NCBI GenBank assembly: GCA_947502495.1
Contig: CANNAC010000002.1
Location: forward strand, 62,001 to 126,000
Length of the DNA: 64,000 nt
Reading direction: 5' to 3'
From: an uncultured Flavobacteriaceae bacterium
GTDB taxonomy: Bacteria > Bacteroidota > Bacteroidia > Flavobacteriales > Flavobacteriaceae
The position numbers were made by a program, and so were the translations under genes. This document shows, piece after piece, positions 17,455 to 24,770 of the stretch (position 1 is its first letter; every line of letters begins with the position of its first letter). Under the pieces are notes generated by a model. That model ran no database searches and was not told the origin of the DNA. It was given only the letters and a program-made list of their open reading frames with translations.

Positions 17455-18825
17455 ATGAGCGTCTTAAATTACCAATGGACATTAATAATTGTATCGAGTC
17501 TAGTGCTCTTTTTTATATCGCCTTTAGCAAAAACTACCAATCAATTCTTTAAGGCTGTTCGCAAAAAAAAAGCACCAAACACCTTAATACTTACTGGTAG
17601 CCTTATTATTTCTTGGATTTTCGCCAAAAGCATCACCAATGCCGCAAACCTAGGTTTAGACTTTGGTATTGTCGGCGGTGTAGCGTATGCTGGTTATTAT
17701 TTATCCTTTGCCGTTGCTGGATTACTTATTTATAAAATCCGAACTGTTGGCAAGTTTACAAGCATCCATCATTTTCTTACTACCAAATTTGGTAAAGGTG
17801 CCATGGCGCTTTTTTCTATGCTTATTGCAGTTCGTTTGTTTAATGAAGTTTGGAGTAACACCATGGTCATTGGTAGTTATTTTGGAGATATCGGCTCCTC
17901 AAACTACTATTGGTCTATAATCATTTTTACCATATTAACTTTAGCTTATGCTATAAAAGGCGGACTAAGCAGTTCCATTTTTACAGATGTTATTCAAATG
18001 GTTTTGTTTGCCATTTTATTACTAATCATTCTATGGAATATTTTCTCCATAGAAACCTTCCACGTAACGGACGTAGTTACCTCTGGAACATGGAGTTTCG
18101 AACTGGGTTTAAACCTGTTTTTTGCAGCCATTATTCAATCGTTTAGCTATCCCTTTCATGATCCTGTTTTAACAGACAGAGCTTTTATAAGTTCTCCTAA
18201 AGTCACTAGAAAAAGTTTTTTATGGGCAAGTGTACTCGGTGCAATCTGTATCATACTTTTTAGTATTATTGGTGTCTATGCACAAACCCAAGGTTATAAA
18301 GGGCAAGCTGCAGTAGAAGTGGGTAAAGCTTTTGGCGTTATTATATTATTGGTTATTAATTTTATAATGATAACCTCTGCGGCTTCCACATTAGACTCCA
18401 CGTTTTCCTCCTTTTCCAAATTACTAGCTGTAGATTTAGGGATGATAAATGATATCTCTTTTGGAAGAGCAGCTATGGCAGCAATTGCTATTCTAGGAAC
18501 ATTACCCGTTTTTCTAGATGTAGAAATACTATCTGCAACTACCATTTCAGGAACTATGGTTATTGGCCTAACACCAGTTTTTATTTTCTGGAATATCACA
18601 GTGCCAAAAATTAGTTTTTACTTGAGTACCATTTGTGGACTGATTTTTGGTTTTATTTTACTGTTTGAAATTTTTCCGAAGGCACTCCTTTTTACCAATG
18701 GAAAATATGCAGACTTACTTTGGGTAAATGTTTGGGGAATATTAAGTTGTTGTCTATTGTATTTCATTCCGAAATGGATAAAAAAACCACAAGCAAAACC
18801 TATAAAACAATTTTCACTTTTGTAG
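17455..18825 (+). CDS. Sodium:solute symporter (SSS family)
   Basis: 456 residues with about thirteen hydrophobic segments. SSS-family features include LIISWIFAKSITNAANLG, LAYAIKGGLSSSIFTDVIQM (the conserved GG motif before TM5) and ITSAASTLDSTFSSFSKL. It imports a solute with Na+. Its place between arsS (25 bp) and the phosphoesterase gene (9 bp) suggests that the substrate or product is part of arsenosugar metabolism. The substrate cannot be read from the sequence. Confidence 0.85.
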   Translation: MSVLNYQWTLIIVSSLVLFFISPLAKTTNQFFKAVRKKKAPNTLILTGSLIISWIFAKSITNAANLGLDFGIVGGVAYAGYYLSFAVAGLLIYKIRTVGKFTSIHHFLTTKFGKGAMALFSMLIAVRLFNEVWSNTMVIGSYFGDIGSSNYYWSIIIFTILTLAYAIKGGLSSSIFTDVIQMVLFAILLLIILWNIFSIETFHVTDVVTSGTWSFELGLNLFFAAIIQSFSYPFHDPVLTDRAFISSPKVTRKSFLWASVLGAICIILFSIIGVYAQTQGYKGQAAVEVGKAFGVIILLVINFIMITSAASTLDSTFSSFSKLLAVDLGMINDISFGRAAMAAIAILGTLPVFLDVEILSATTISGTMVIGLTPVFIFWNITVPKISFYLSTICGLIFGFILLFEIFPKALLFTNGKYADLLWVNVWGILSCCLLYFIPKWIKKPQAKPIKQFSLL

Positions 18826-18834
18826 AAAAAAATT

Positions 18835-19662
18835 ATGGATTCAAATACAGAAGACTTAGGGGAAATAACAGGAAAAGTATTGCTTTTTGGTGGTGTTTAC
18901 AGCAATCTAGAAGCTTTAGAAGCTTTACAACAAGTTGCTATTAACGAAAACATCCCTCCTGAGAACTGTATTTGTACAGGAGATATTATTGGCTATTGCG
19001 CACAACCGGAAGAAACCGTGCAATCCTTTCAAGATTGGAAAGCCAAAAGCATTGTTGGTAATGTAGAAATACAATTACGTGAAGGTGCTCAAGACTGTGG
19101 TTGCGACTTTAAAGAAGGATCTCGTTGTGATGGCTTTTCGCAACTTTGGTATCCGTTTGCGCAAAGTAAACTTTCAAAAGAATCCTTAGATTACATAGCA
19201 ACACTTCCAAACTATATTCGGTTTACTTATGCCGAAAAACAAGTAACGGTGGTACATGGTTCTTATTTTAATACTTCGGAGTTTCTTTTTAAATCCACAC
19301 CTTGGCAACGTAAGCAACCCAATTTTAGCGCGACCAAAAGTGAAGTTATAATTGCAGGACATTGTGGTTTGCCTTTTCACCAGTTACAAGAAGATAAATT
19401 ATGGTTAAACCCAGGTGTTATTGGTATGCCTGCAAATGATGGAAAACCTAGCGTATGGTACGCCATCTTAAACGATAAAGACAATAAACTAAGCTTTAAA
19501 CATCATACGTTAAACTATAATTATCAGCTAACAAACACATTAATGAAAAACGGTTTACTACCAGAAGCGTATGCAAAAACCATTGTTTCAGGTATTTGGG
19601 ATAACACCGAAATATTACCCAATACAGAAAGTAATTCACAAGGTTTAGAAATACAACTATAA
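18835..19662 (+). CDS. Calcineurin-like phosphoesterase homologue with altered metal site
   Basis: 275 residues with the order of metallophosphoesterase motifs, but several are changed. The usual DxHxN is FGGVYSNLEAL, GDxxD is GDIIGYC, GNHE is GNVE, and GHTH is GHCG; only VVHGSY keeps its histidine. A cysteine-rich insert lies in the middle (QDCGCDFKEGSRC). Most metal ligands of the canonical enzyme are therefore missing, so it may be non-catalytic, bind another metal or metalloid, or have a changed mechanism. It is tightly packed in the arsenosugar cluster. The fold call is strong and the activity is uncertain. Confidence 0.75.
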   Translation: MDSNTEDLGEITGKVLLFGGVYSNLEALEALQQVAINENIPPENCICTGDIIGYCAQPEETVQSFQDWKAKSIVGNVEIQLREGAQDCGCDFKEGSRCDGFSQLWYPFAQSKLSKESLDYIATLPNYIRFTYAEKQVTVVHGSYFNTSEFLFKSTPWQRKQPNFSATKSEVIIAGHCGLPFHQLQEDKLWLNPGVIGMPANDGKPSVWYAILNDKDNKLSFKHHTLNYNYQLTNTLMKNGLLPEAYAKTIVSGIWDNTEILPNTESNSQGLEIQL

Positions 19663-19695
19663 AAAGAGTAACTTTATTTTTTTGATATAAAACAT

Positions 19696-20208
19696 ATGAA
19701 ATCCCTATTGCTATTTTCACTCATATTTACCTCCTTCTCGATTCAAGCACAAGAGTCTCTTGAAAAGCTATTGCAAAAACACAACACTAAAAGTGTCCCT
19801 TATATTTCTGTGCAAGAATTGGCAATGCCAAAAACAGAGGCAGTCCTTTTGGATGCCAGAGAAATAGACGAATACAACACCAGTCATCTTCAAGACGCTT
19901 TATTTGTTGGTTACGACCACTTTAATTTAGCCGAAACTACTAAAAACTTAAAAGACAAAGAACAACAAATTGTGGTCTATTGTTCTTTAGGAATTCGATC
20001 GGAAGATATTGCCGAAAAACTCCAAGCAGCAGGATATAAAAATGTTTTAAACTTATATGGAGGGATTTTCGAATGGAAAAACAATAACTTCCCAGTATAT
20101 AATCTAGAAGAAAAAGAAACCGAAGACGTACATACATTTTCTAAAACATGGAGCAAATGGCTCTTAAAAGGAAATAGAATTTTTAAAGAAGAAAAAGAAG
20201 ATGAATAA
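19696..20208 (+). CDS. Exported rhodanese-like sulfurtransferase domain protein
   Basis: 170 residues. Residues 1-18 form a signal peptide (FSLIFTSFSIQAQ), predicting a periplasmic location. A single rhodanese domain follows, with LLDARE, and the active loop VVYCSLGIRSEDIA carrying the catalytic Cys. Rhodaneses move sulfane sulfur or act on arsenate-like oxyanions (Cdc25/arsenate reductase relatives). A thiol-arsenic role is a reasonable guess from the cluster. Its 3' end overlaps the next gene by 8 bp. Confidence 0.82.
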   Translation: MKSLLLFSLIFTSFSIQAQESLEKLLQKHNTKSVPYISVQELAMPKTEAVLLDAREIDEYNTSHLQDALFVGYDHFNLAETTKNLKDKEQQIVVYCSLGIRSEDIAEKLQAAGYKNVLNLYGGIFEWKNNNFPVYNLEEKETEDVHTFSKTWSKWLLKGNRIFKEEKEDE

Positions 20209-20812
20209 AAACCTTATAATCGTCTTTACAAGAAATCCAGAACTTGGTAAAGTAAAAACACGTTTAGCAAAAACGATTGGTGATGCTTCTGCATTAAACA
20301 TTTACAGCTTCCTACTAGAACATACCGAAAAAACAATTAGAAACATAGATAGCGACAAAGCCGTTTATTACTCGGTAGCAATCCATAATCAAGATATTTG
20401 GGATAATGCCATCTACCAAAAACACTTACAAGAAGGAGAAGATTTAGGAATACGAATGCTGCATGCATTTCAAAACGGCTTCGCCAAAGGCTATGAAAAA
20501 GTGATTATTGTTGGTAGTGATCTATTCGATTTAAAAGAAAAACACATGGAAGAAGCTTTTCAAAAATTAGAAAAACGCGATGTTGTTATTGGTCCTGCCG
20601 AAGATGGAGGTTATTATTTATTAGGGATGAAAACGCTTCACGAAGAAGTTTTCAAAAACAAAATCTGGGGAACTTCATCCGTTTTTAAAGACACCACAAA
20701 AGATTTACACAAATTTAAAATCCATCAACTAGAAAAGTTAAATGATATTGATACTTTTGAAGATATGGAAAACAATTCCACATTAAAAAAATTAATACTT
20801 ACAGATGATTAA
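20201..20812 (+). CDS. TIGR04282-type arsenosugar biosynthesis glycosyltransferase
   Basis: 203 residues, DUF2064/nucleotidyltransferase-like GT-A fold. Signature regions are VFTRNPELGKVKTRLAK, IIVGSDLFDLKEKHM and VIGPAEDGGYYLLGMK. The TIGR04282 family is found almost always with ArsM/ArsS and is thought to add the aglycone or sugar moiety to the arsenoribose. The gene overlaps its neighbours by 8 bp at both ends, so it is firmly in the operon. Confidence 0.88.
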   Translation: MNKNLIIVFTRNPELGKVKTRLAKTIGDASALNIYSFLLEHTEKTIRNIDSDKAVYYSVAIHNQDIWDNAIYQKHLQEGEDLGIRMLHAFQNGFAKGYEKVIIVGSDLFDLKEKHMEEAFQKLEKRDVVIGPAEDGGYYLLGMKTLHEEVFKNKIWGTSSVFKDTTKDLHKFKIHQLEKLNDIDTFEDMENNSTLKKLILTDD

Positions 20813-21617
20813 ATATATAAACGAAACTGTAGAATACCTACAGGAGAAAGGCTTTGACAAACCAGAAATAGGAATTATTCTTGGTACCGGCCTCGGACAA
20901 CTTATTGATGAAATAGAAATTATTGCAGAAGCAAGCTATAATCACATTCCGAACTTTCCAACAGCAACCGTAGAGTTTCACAAAGGAAAACTTATTTACG
21001 GCGAATTAGCAGGAAAAAAAGTAGTGGTTATGCAAGGACGCTTCCATGTTTATGAAGGCTATTCTTTACAAGACGTAACCTATCCAGTTCGTGTTATGGA
21101 AAAACTAGGAATTACAACTTTATTAGTTTCTAATGCATCTGGCGCAATAAACACCAACTATAAAAAAGGCGAATTGATGTTAATTGAAGACCACATCAAT
21201 CTTCAAGGAAGCTCTCCTCTAGCATTTAAAGGAGTTGCCGAATTAGGAGAACGTTTTGTTGACATGAGTGCTCCTTATGACGCTAAAATAAATGAATCCT
21301 TTAAAGCTATTGCCAAAGCAAATAATATTAAACTGCACGAAGGTGTTTACACAAGTGTCGTTGGACCGCAATTAGAAACAAGAGCAGAATACAGGATGCT
21401 TAAAATTATGGGTACCGATGCCGTTGGAATGAGTACCGTTCCCGAAATTATTGTTGCCAATCATTTAAAATTAAAAACAGCAGCAGTGTCAGTTTTAACC
21501 GATGAATGCGACCCAAGTAATCTAAAACCTGTAAACATTAATGAAATTATTGCCATGGCTGCAAAAGCAGAACCAGACATGATTACATTGTTTAAGGAAT
21601 TGATTAAGAGTTTATAG
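20805..21617 (+). CDS. Purine nucleoside phosphorylase (trimeric PNP family)
   Basis: 270 residues. Motifs are IGIILGTGLGQL (phosphate binding), FHVYEGYSLQDV, LVSNASGAIN, VGPQLETRAEYRM and DAVGMSTVPE, followed by SVLTDEC with the base-recognition region. The family cleaves purine nucleosides with phosphate. In this operon (8-bp overlap with the TIGR04282 gene and next to arsM) a likely substrate is dimethylarsinoyl-adenosine, releasing adenine and an arsenoribose phosphate. That is inferred from context; ordinary purine salvage is the alternative. Confidence 0.9.
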   Translation: MIKYINETVEYLQEKGFDKPEIGIILGTGLGQLIDEIEIIAEASYNHIPNFPTATVEFHKGKLIYGELAGKKVVVMQGRFHVYEGYSLQDVTYPVRVMEKLGITTLLVSNASGAINTNYKKGELMLIEDHINLQGSSPLAFKGVAELGERFVDMSAPYDAKINESFKAIAKANNIKLHEGVYTSVVGPQLETRAEYRMLKIMGTDAVGMSTVPEIIVANHLKLKTAAVSVLTDECDPSNLKPVNINEIIAMAAKAEPDMITLFKELIKSL

Positions 21618-21626
21618 TAACCTTTG

Positions 21627-21744
21627 GGCGTTACTCTACTTCGCGAAAAGCTACGTAGAATCAGGCTTTTCACTATACCTGCCTGCCGGCAGGCAGGTCT
21701 TTTTCTCGTACCTCAAAAAAGGATGCCGTTGCAATCCTTAACGC
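21627..21744. repeat. GCGTTA..TAACGC element, copy 2, carrying a nested 20-bp palindrome
   Basis: A 118-bp element (GGCGTTACTCTACTTCGC to TGCAATCCTTAACGC) between the PNP and arsM genes. It is very close to the reverse-oriented copy at 50383-50478, apart from 20 extra bases at 21678-21697. The left end folds as CTACTTCGC/GCTACGTAG. Confidence 0.9.
21678..21697. repeat. 20-bp palindrome CCTGCCTGCCGGCAGGCAGG inserted in a larger repeat
   Basis: A perfect 20-bp palindrome, very GC-rich against its AT-rich surroundings. In the related repeat at 50383-50478 the flanks (CACTATA and TCTTTTTCTCG) are joined directly, giving a precise empty site. Confidence 0.9.
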
Positions 21745-21810
21745 GGAAAAAAACAGCAATAAAACAAGGGTTTTCAATTCCTTAAGAAAAGTAAAATAAT
21801 AAATAAAAAG

Positions 21811-21830
21811 ATACCAGCCTTCGCAGGCAT
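21811..21830 (+). repeat. Degenerate hairpin repeat in front of the arsM start codon
   Basis: ATACCAGCCTTCGCAGGCAT is an imperfect version of the ATTCCnGCCTTCGCnGGAAT repeat. It ends 6 nt before the arsM ATG at 21837 and is preceded by the same AATAATAAAnAAAAAGAT context as the copy before arsS. Confidence 0.65.
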
Positions 21831-21836
21831 AAAAAA

Positions 21837-22805
21837 ATGAGTTACCTAGAAACCACACACGACGTATACAAAGAAGCAGCATTAACTCCAGATGTTGGAC
21901 TTTGCTGTACTACGAATCCAATTTGGGAATTACCAGGATTAAAAATCCCGAAAATCATGCAAGAAATGAATTATGGTTGTGGTTCTACGGTGCACGCTCG
22001 TGATTTAACCAACAATCCAAAAATGCTTTATGTTGGTGTTGGTGGCGGAATGGAACTTTTACAATTCGCATATTTTAATCGCCAAAAAGGTGGTGTGGTA
22101 GGTATTGATGTGGTAGACGAAATGCTAGAAGCTTCTCGTAAAAACTTTATCGAAGCCGAAGCACAAAACCCATGGTTTAAATCGGAATTTGTAGACCTTG
22201 TAAAAGGAGATGCATTAAACCTTAATGTAGCAGATAATTCTATTGATGTTGCTGCGCAAAACTGTTTGTTTAATATTTTTAAAGCAGAAGATTTAAAGAA
22301 AGCCATAGAAGAAATGTATCGTGTTTTAAAACCACACGGAAAACTGGTGATGAGCGATCCTACTTGCGAGCAACCAATGAATGATGCATTACGTAACGAC
22401 GACAGATTAAGAGCACTTTGTTTAAGCGGAAGCTTACCAATTGCAGAGTATGTAAAAGCGCTAACCGATGCTGGTTTTGGAACTATTGAAATTAGAGCTA
22501 GAAAACCATACCGAATTCTAGACCCTAAAACCTACCCAACAGAAGAATTAATCTATATAGAATCTATTGAAGTTGCTGCTATTAAAGATCCAATGCCAAA
22601 AGACGGACCTTGTATTTTTACTGGAAAAGCTGCTATTTACTATGGTGATCAAGATTATTTTGATGATAAAGAAGGACATATATTATTAAAAAATCAACCA
22701 TTGGCAATTTGCGATAAAACAGCAAAAGCATTACAAGCATTAAACAGAGACGATATTTACTTTTCAGAATCTACTTTCCATTATGATGGTGGAGGTTGTT
22801 GTTAG
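21837..22805 (+). CDS. arsM: Arsenite methyltransferase ArsM, arsenosugar type
   Basis: 322 residues. Arsenic-binding cysteines are visible as C23-C24, C48 (MNYGCGSTVHARDL) and the C-terminal pair C321-C322 (GGGCC). The SAM-binding core is LYVGVGGGMELL, IDVVDEMLEASRKN and GDALNLNVADNSIDVAAQNC. It methylates As(III) with SAM, providing the mono- or dimethylated arsenical used by ArsS. It is separated from the PNP gene by a repeat-filled gap of 219 bp. The opening SYLETTHDVYKEAA is typical of the ArsM version linked to arsenosugar clusters. Confidence 0.93.
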   Translation: MSYLETTHDVYKEAALTPDVGLCCTTNPIWELPGLKIPKIMQEMNYGCGSTVHARDLTNNPKMLYVGVGGGMELLQFAYFNRQKGGVVGIDVVDEMLEASRKNFIEAEAQNPWFKSEFVDLVKGDALNLNVADNSIDVAAQNCLFNIFKAEDLKKAIEEMYRVLKPHGKLVMSDPTCEQPMNDALRNDDRLRALCLSGSLPIAEYVKALTDAGFGTIEIRARKPYRILDPKTYPTEELIYIESIEVAAIKDPMPKDGPCIFTGKAAIYYGDQDYFDDKEGHILLKNQPLAICDKTAKALQALNRDDIYFSESTFHYDGGGCC

Positions 22806-22863
22806 GCGATAATCGCCATTAAATTATAGCACGCCAACGGGTAAAATAATTTAGGAACAATCA

Positions 22864-22893
22864 CATTGCATGTCATTTTGAGCGTAGTCGAAA
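22864..22893. repeat. Interspersed repeat end (TGTCATTTTGAGCGTAGTCG)
   Basis: A sequence reading ATGTCATTTTGAGCGTAGTC, then GAAAAATCTT, is a half-site of the common GTCATTTCGAGCGnAGTCGAnAnATCT repeat, here downstream of arsM. The same repeat is present complete inside the gene at 39519-41027. Confidence 0.7.
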
Positions 22894-22933
22894 AATCTTA
22901 AAAAATAGAATATTTAAGAACTAACAAAACAAG

Positions 22934-22953
22934 ATTCCTGCCTTCGCAGGAAT
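22934..22953 (+). repeat. Hairpin repeat in front of the desaturase start codon
   Basis: ATTCCTGC-CTTC-GCAGGAAT is a perfect 8-bp stem. It ends 6 nt before the ATG at 22960, the same placement as the hairpins before arsS and arsM. Confidence 0.85.
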
Positions 22954-22959
22954 GAAAAG

Positions 22960-23853
22960 ATGGAAAAATACATAGACATAATAAAAAAATCCTATTCCGG
23001 ATATTTTAATTACCTAAAGAACGAGCTAATTACCCTTAACCATTGGGATAATTATTTTTACGGATTAATCGTAATTTCATTAGTCGTTTGGGGTTTAGAA
23101 ATTGCTTTTCCTTGGCGAAAAAATCAATCTATTTTTAGAAAAGATTTTTGGCTGGATACTTTTTATATGTTTTTCAATTTCTTTATACTGAATCTTATTG
23201 TACTTATTGCTTTATCCAATGCTGCAGCAACCTTTTTTAATGATATTTTGGGAGTAATCGGTTTATCTATTTCTAGCTTCCAGTTGTTTGATGTAGATGA
23301 TTTACCTAAAGTGTTAGGCTTATTTATTTTCTTTTTGGTGAGCGATTTTATGCAGTGGAATACACATCGTTTACTGCATCGTGTCCCAATGTTTTGGAAC
23401 TTCCATAAAGTACATCATTCGGTGAAAGAAATGGGCTTTGCTGCACACTTGCGCTACCATTGGATGGAACCTGTAATTTATAAATCTATTTTATATATAC
23501 CTCTAGCAATTATTGGTGGTTTCGACGCGCAAGATGTGGCGATAGTTCACTTTTTTGCAATTACCATCGGACATTTAAACCACGCTAATTTAGGTTGGGA
23601 TTATGGCTTTTTAAAATATGTGTTTAACAATCCGAAAATGCACATTTGGCATCATGTAAAAGAGCTTCCTGAAGGAGCTACGCATGGCATTAACTACGGA
23701 ATCACATTAAGCATTTGGGATTATCTTTTTAAAACAAACCATATACCTTATGATGGTAGAGATATAGAACTCGGATTTGAAGGAGATGAAGATTTTCCAA
23801 AAGATTTTATTCATCAAGAATTATATCCTTTAAAGAAAAACACTTCTAAATAA
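22960..23853 (+). CDS. Sterol desaturase / fatty acid hydroxylase family membrane enzyme
   Basis: 297 residues with four or more membrane segments and the di-iron histidine motifs HRLLHRV, HKVHH, HLNHAN and HIWHH. The family hydroxylates or desaturates lipids, sterols or carotenoids at the membrane. It sits between arsM and the DUF547/TIGR04283 pair, so a part in making arsenolipids or oxidising an arsenosugar aglycone is possible. That is inference from position. Confidence 0.85.
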   Translation: MEKYIDIIKKSYSGYFNYLKNELITLNHWDNYFYGLIVISLVVWGLEIAFPWRKNQSIFRKDFWLDTFYMFFNFFILNLIVLIALSNAAATFFNDILGVIGLSISSFQLFDVDDLPKVLGLFIFFLVSDFMQWNTHRLLHRVPMFWNFHKVHHSVKEMGFAAHLRYHWMEPVIYKSILYIPLAIIGGFDAQDVAIVHFFAITIGHLNHANLGWDYGFLKYVFNNPKMHIWHHVKELPEGATHGINYGITLSIWDYLFKTNHIPYDGRDIELGFEGDEDFPKDFIHQELYPLKKNTSK

Positions 23854-23909
23854 GTCCCTTCTTATGTAAGGTAAAGTACCGAGAATTGACAAATAGAAAA
23901 ACAAATAAC

Positions 23910-24770
23910 ATGAAACATTTTAGTCTTATTTTTTTTGCAATTCTAATCACTTCTTGTGCTTCTGCTAAACAAGTAACAACCAATAACGAAGTTGTAAAAG
24001 AAGAAACTACTCCTATAGAAATCCAAGAAAATACTTCTGAAAGTGAAACCGAAGAAATTATTAAAAACGAAATACCAGAATCTCCACAATTAGAAGTCGT
24101 AGATATTGTAGACCATTATGCTTCTGAAGCTTTTAATCATAACGCTTGGAATACCTTATTACAAAATAATGTTTCCGAAACCGGTAATGTAAACTACATC
24201 ACTTTTAAAAACAACCCAACAGATCTTCGCGATTACATTGTTTCTTTAGGCGAGAATATGCCAAATGAAGATTGGACCAAAGAAGACAAACTAGCTTATT
24301 GGATTAACGCATACAACGCATTGACAGTGGATTTAATTATTAGAAATTATCCTGTAAAAAGCATCAAAGACATTAAAGATCCTTGGGACCAACGCCTTTG
24401 GAAACTTGGTGAAAAATGGTATAACTTAAACGAAATTGAGCATGAAATACTTCGTAAAATGGAAGAGCCAAGAATTCATTTTGCTATTGTTTGCGCCTCT
24501 TTTTCTTGTCCGAAATTACAAAACGAAGCCTTTACAGCTTCCAAATTAGAAGCACAACTAACAAGTGCTACAAAAGAATTTCTGGCAGATACCAATCGAA
24601 ATGAGATCGCTTCCGATAGGATTAAAATCTCAAAGATTTTTCAGTGGTTTTCTAAAGACTTCAAACAAGATGGAGATCTAATTGATTTCTTAAATAAATA
24701 CTCCGAAACAGAAATTTCTTCCAACGCTAAAAAAAGTTACAAAGATTACAACTGGGATTTGAATGACTAA
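23910..24770 (+). CDS. DUF547 lipoprotein
   Basis: I chose the ATG at 23910 because it opens a lipoprotein signal (KHFSLIFFAILITSC, lipobox Cys at 15). An in-frame TTG 24 bases upstream would add eight unlikely residues. The mature N-terminus is acidic and low-complexity, then the DUF547 domain follows (YWINAYNALTVDLIIRNYP, FAIVCASFSCPKLQNEAF). DUF547 has a papain-like fold; its function is not established. A second DUF547 gene is at 29765-30481. The last 8 bases overlap the next glycosyltransferase gene. Confidence 0.85.
   Translation: MKHFSLIFFAILITSCASAKQVTTNNEVVKEETTPIEIQENTSESETEEIIKNEIPESPQLEVVDIVDHYASEAFNHNAWNTLLQNNVSETGNVNYITFKNNPTDLRDYIVSLGENMPNEDWTKEDKLAYWINAYNALTVDLIIRNYPVKSIKDIKDPWDQRLWKLGEKWYNLNEIEHEILRKMEEPRIHFAIVCASFSCPKLQNEAFTASKLEAQLTSATKEFLADTNRNEIASDRIKISKIFQWFSKDFKQDGDLIDFLNKYSETEISSNAKKSYKDYNWDLND

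Noticed and set aside
23886-23909. TTG start for the DUF547 lipoprotein
   Set aside because: It would place eight polar residues before a standard lipoprotein signal; the ATG at 23910 fits better.
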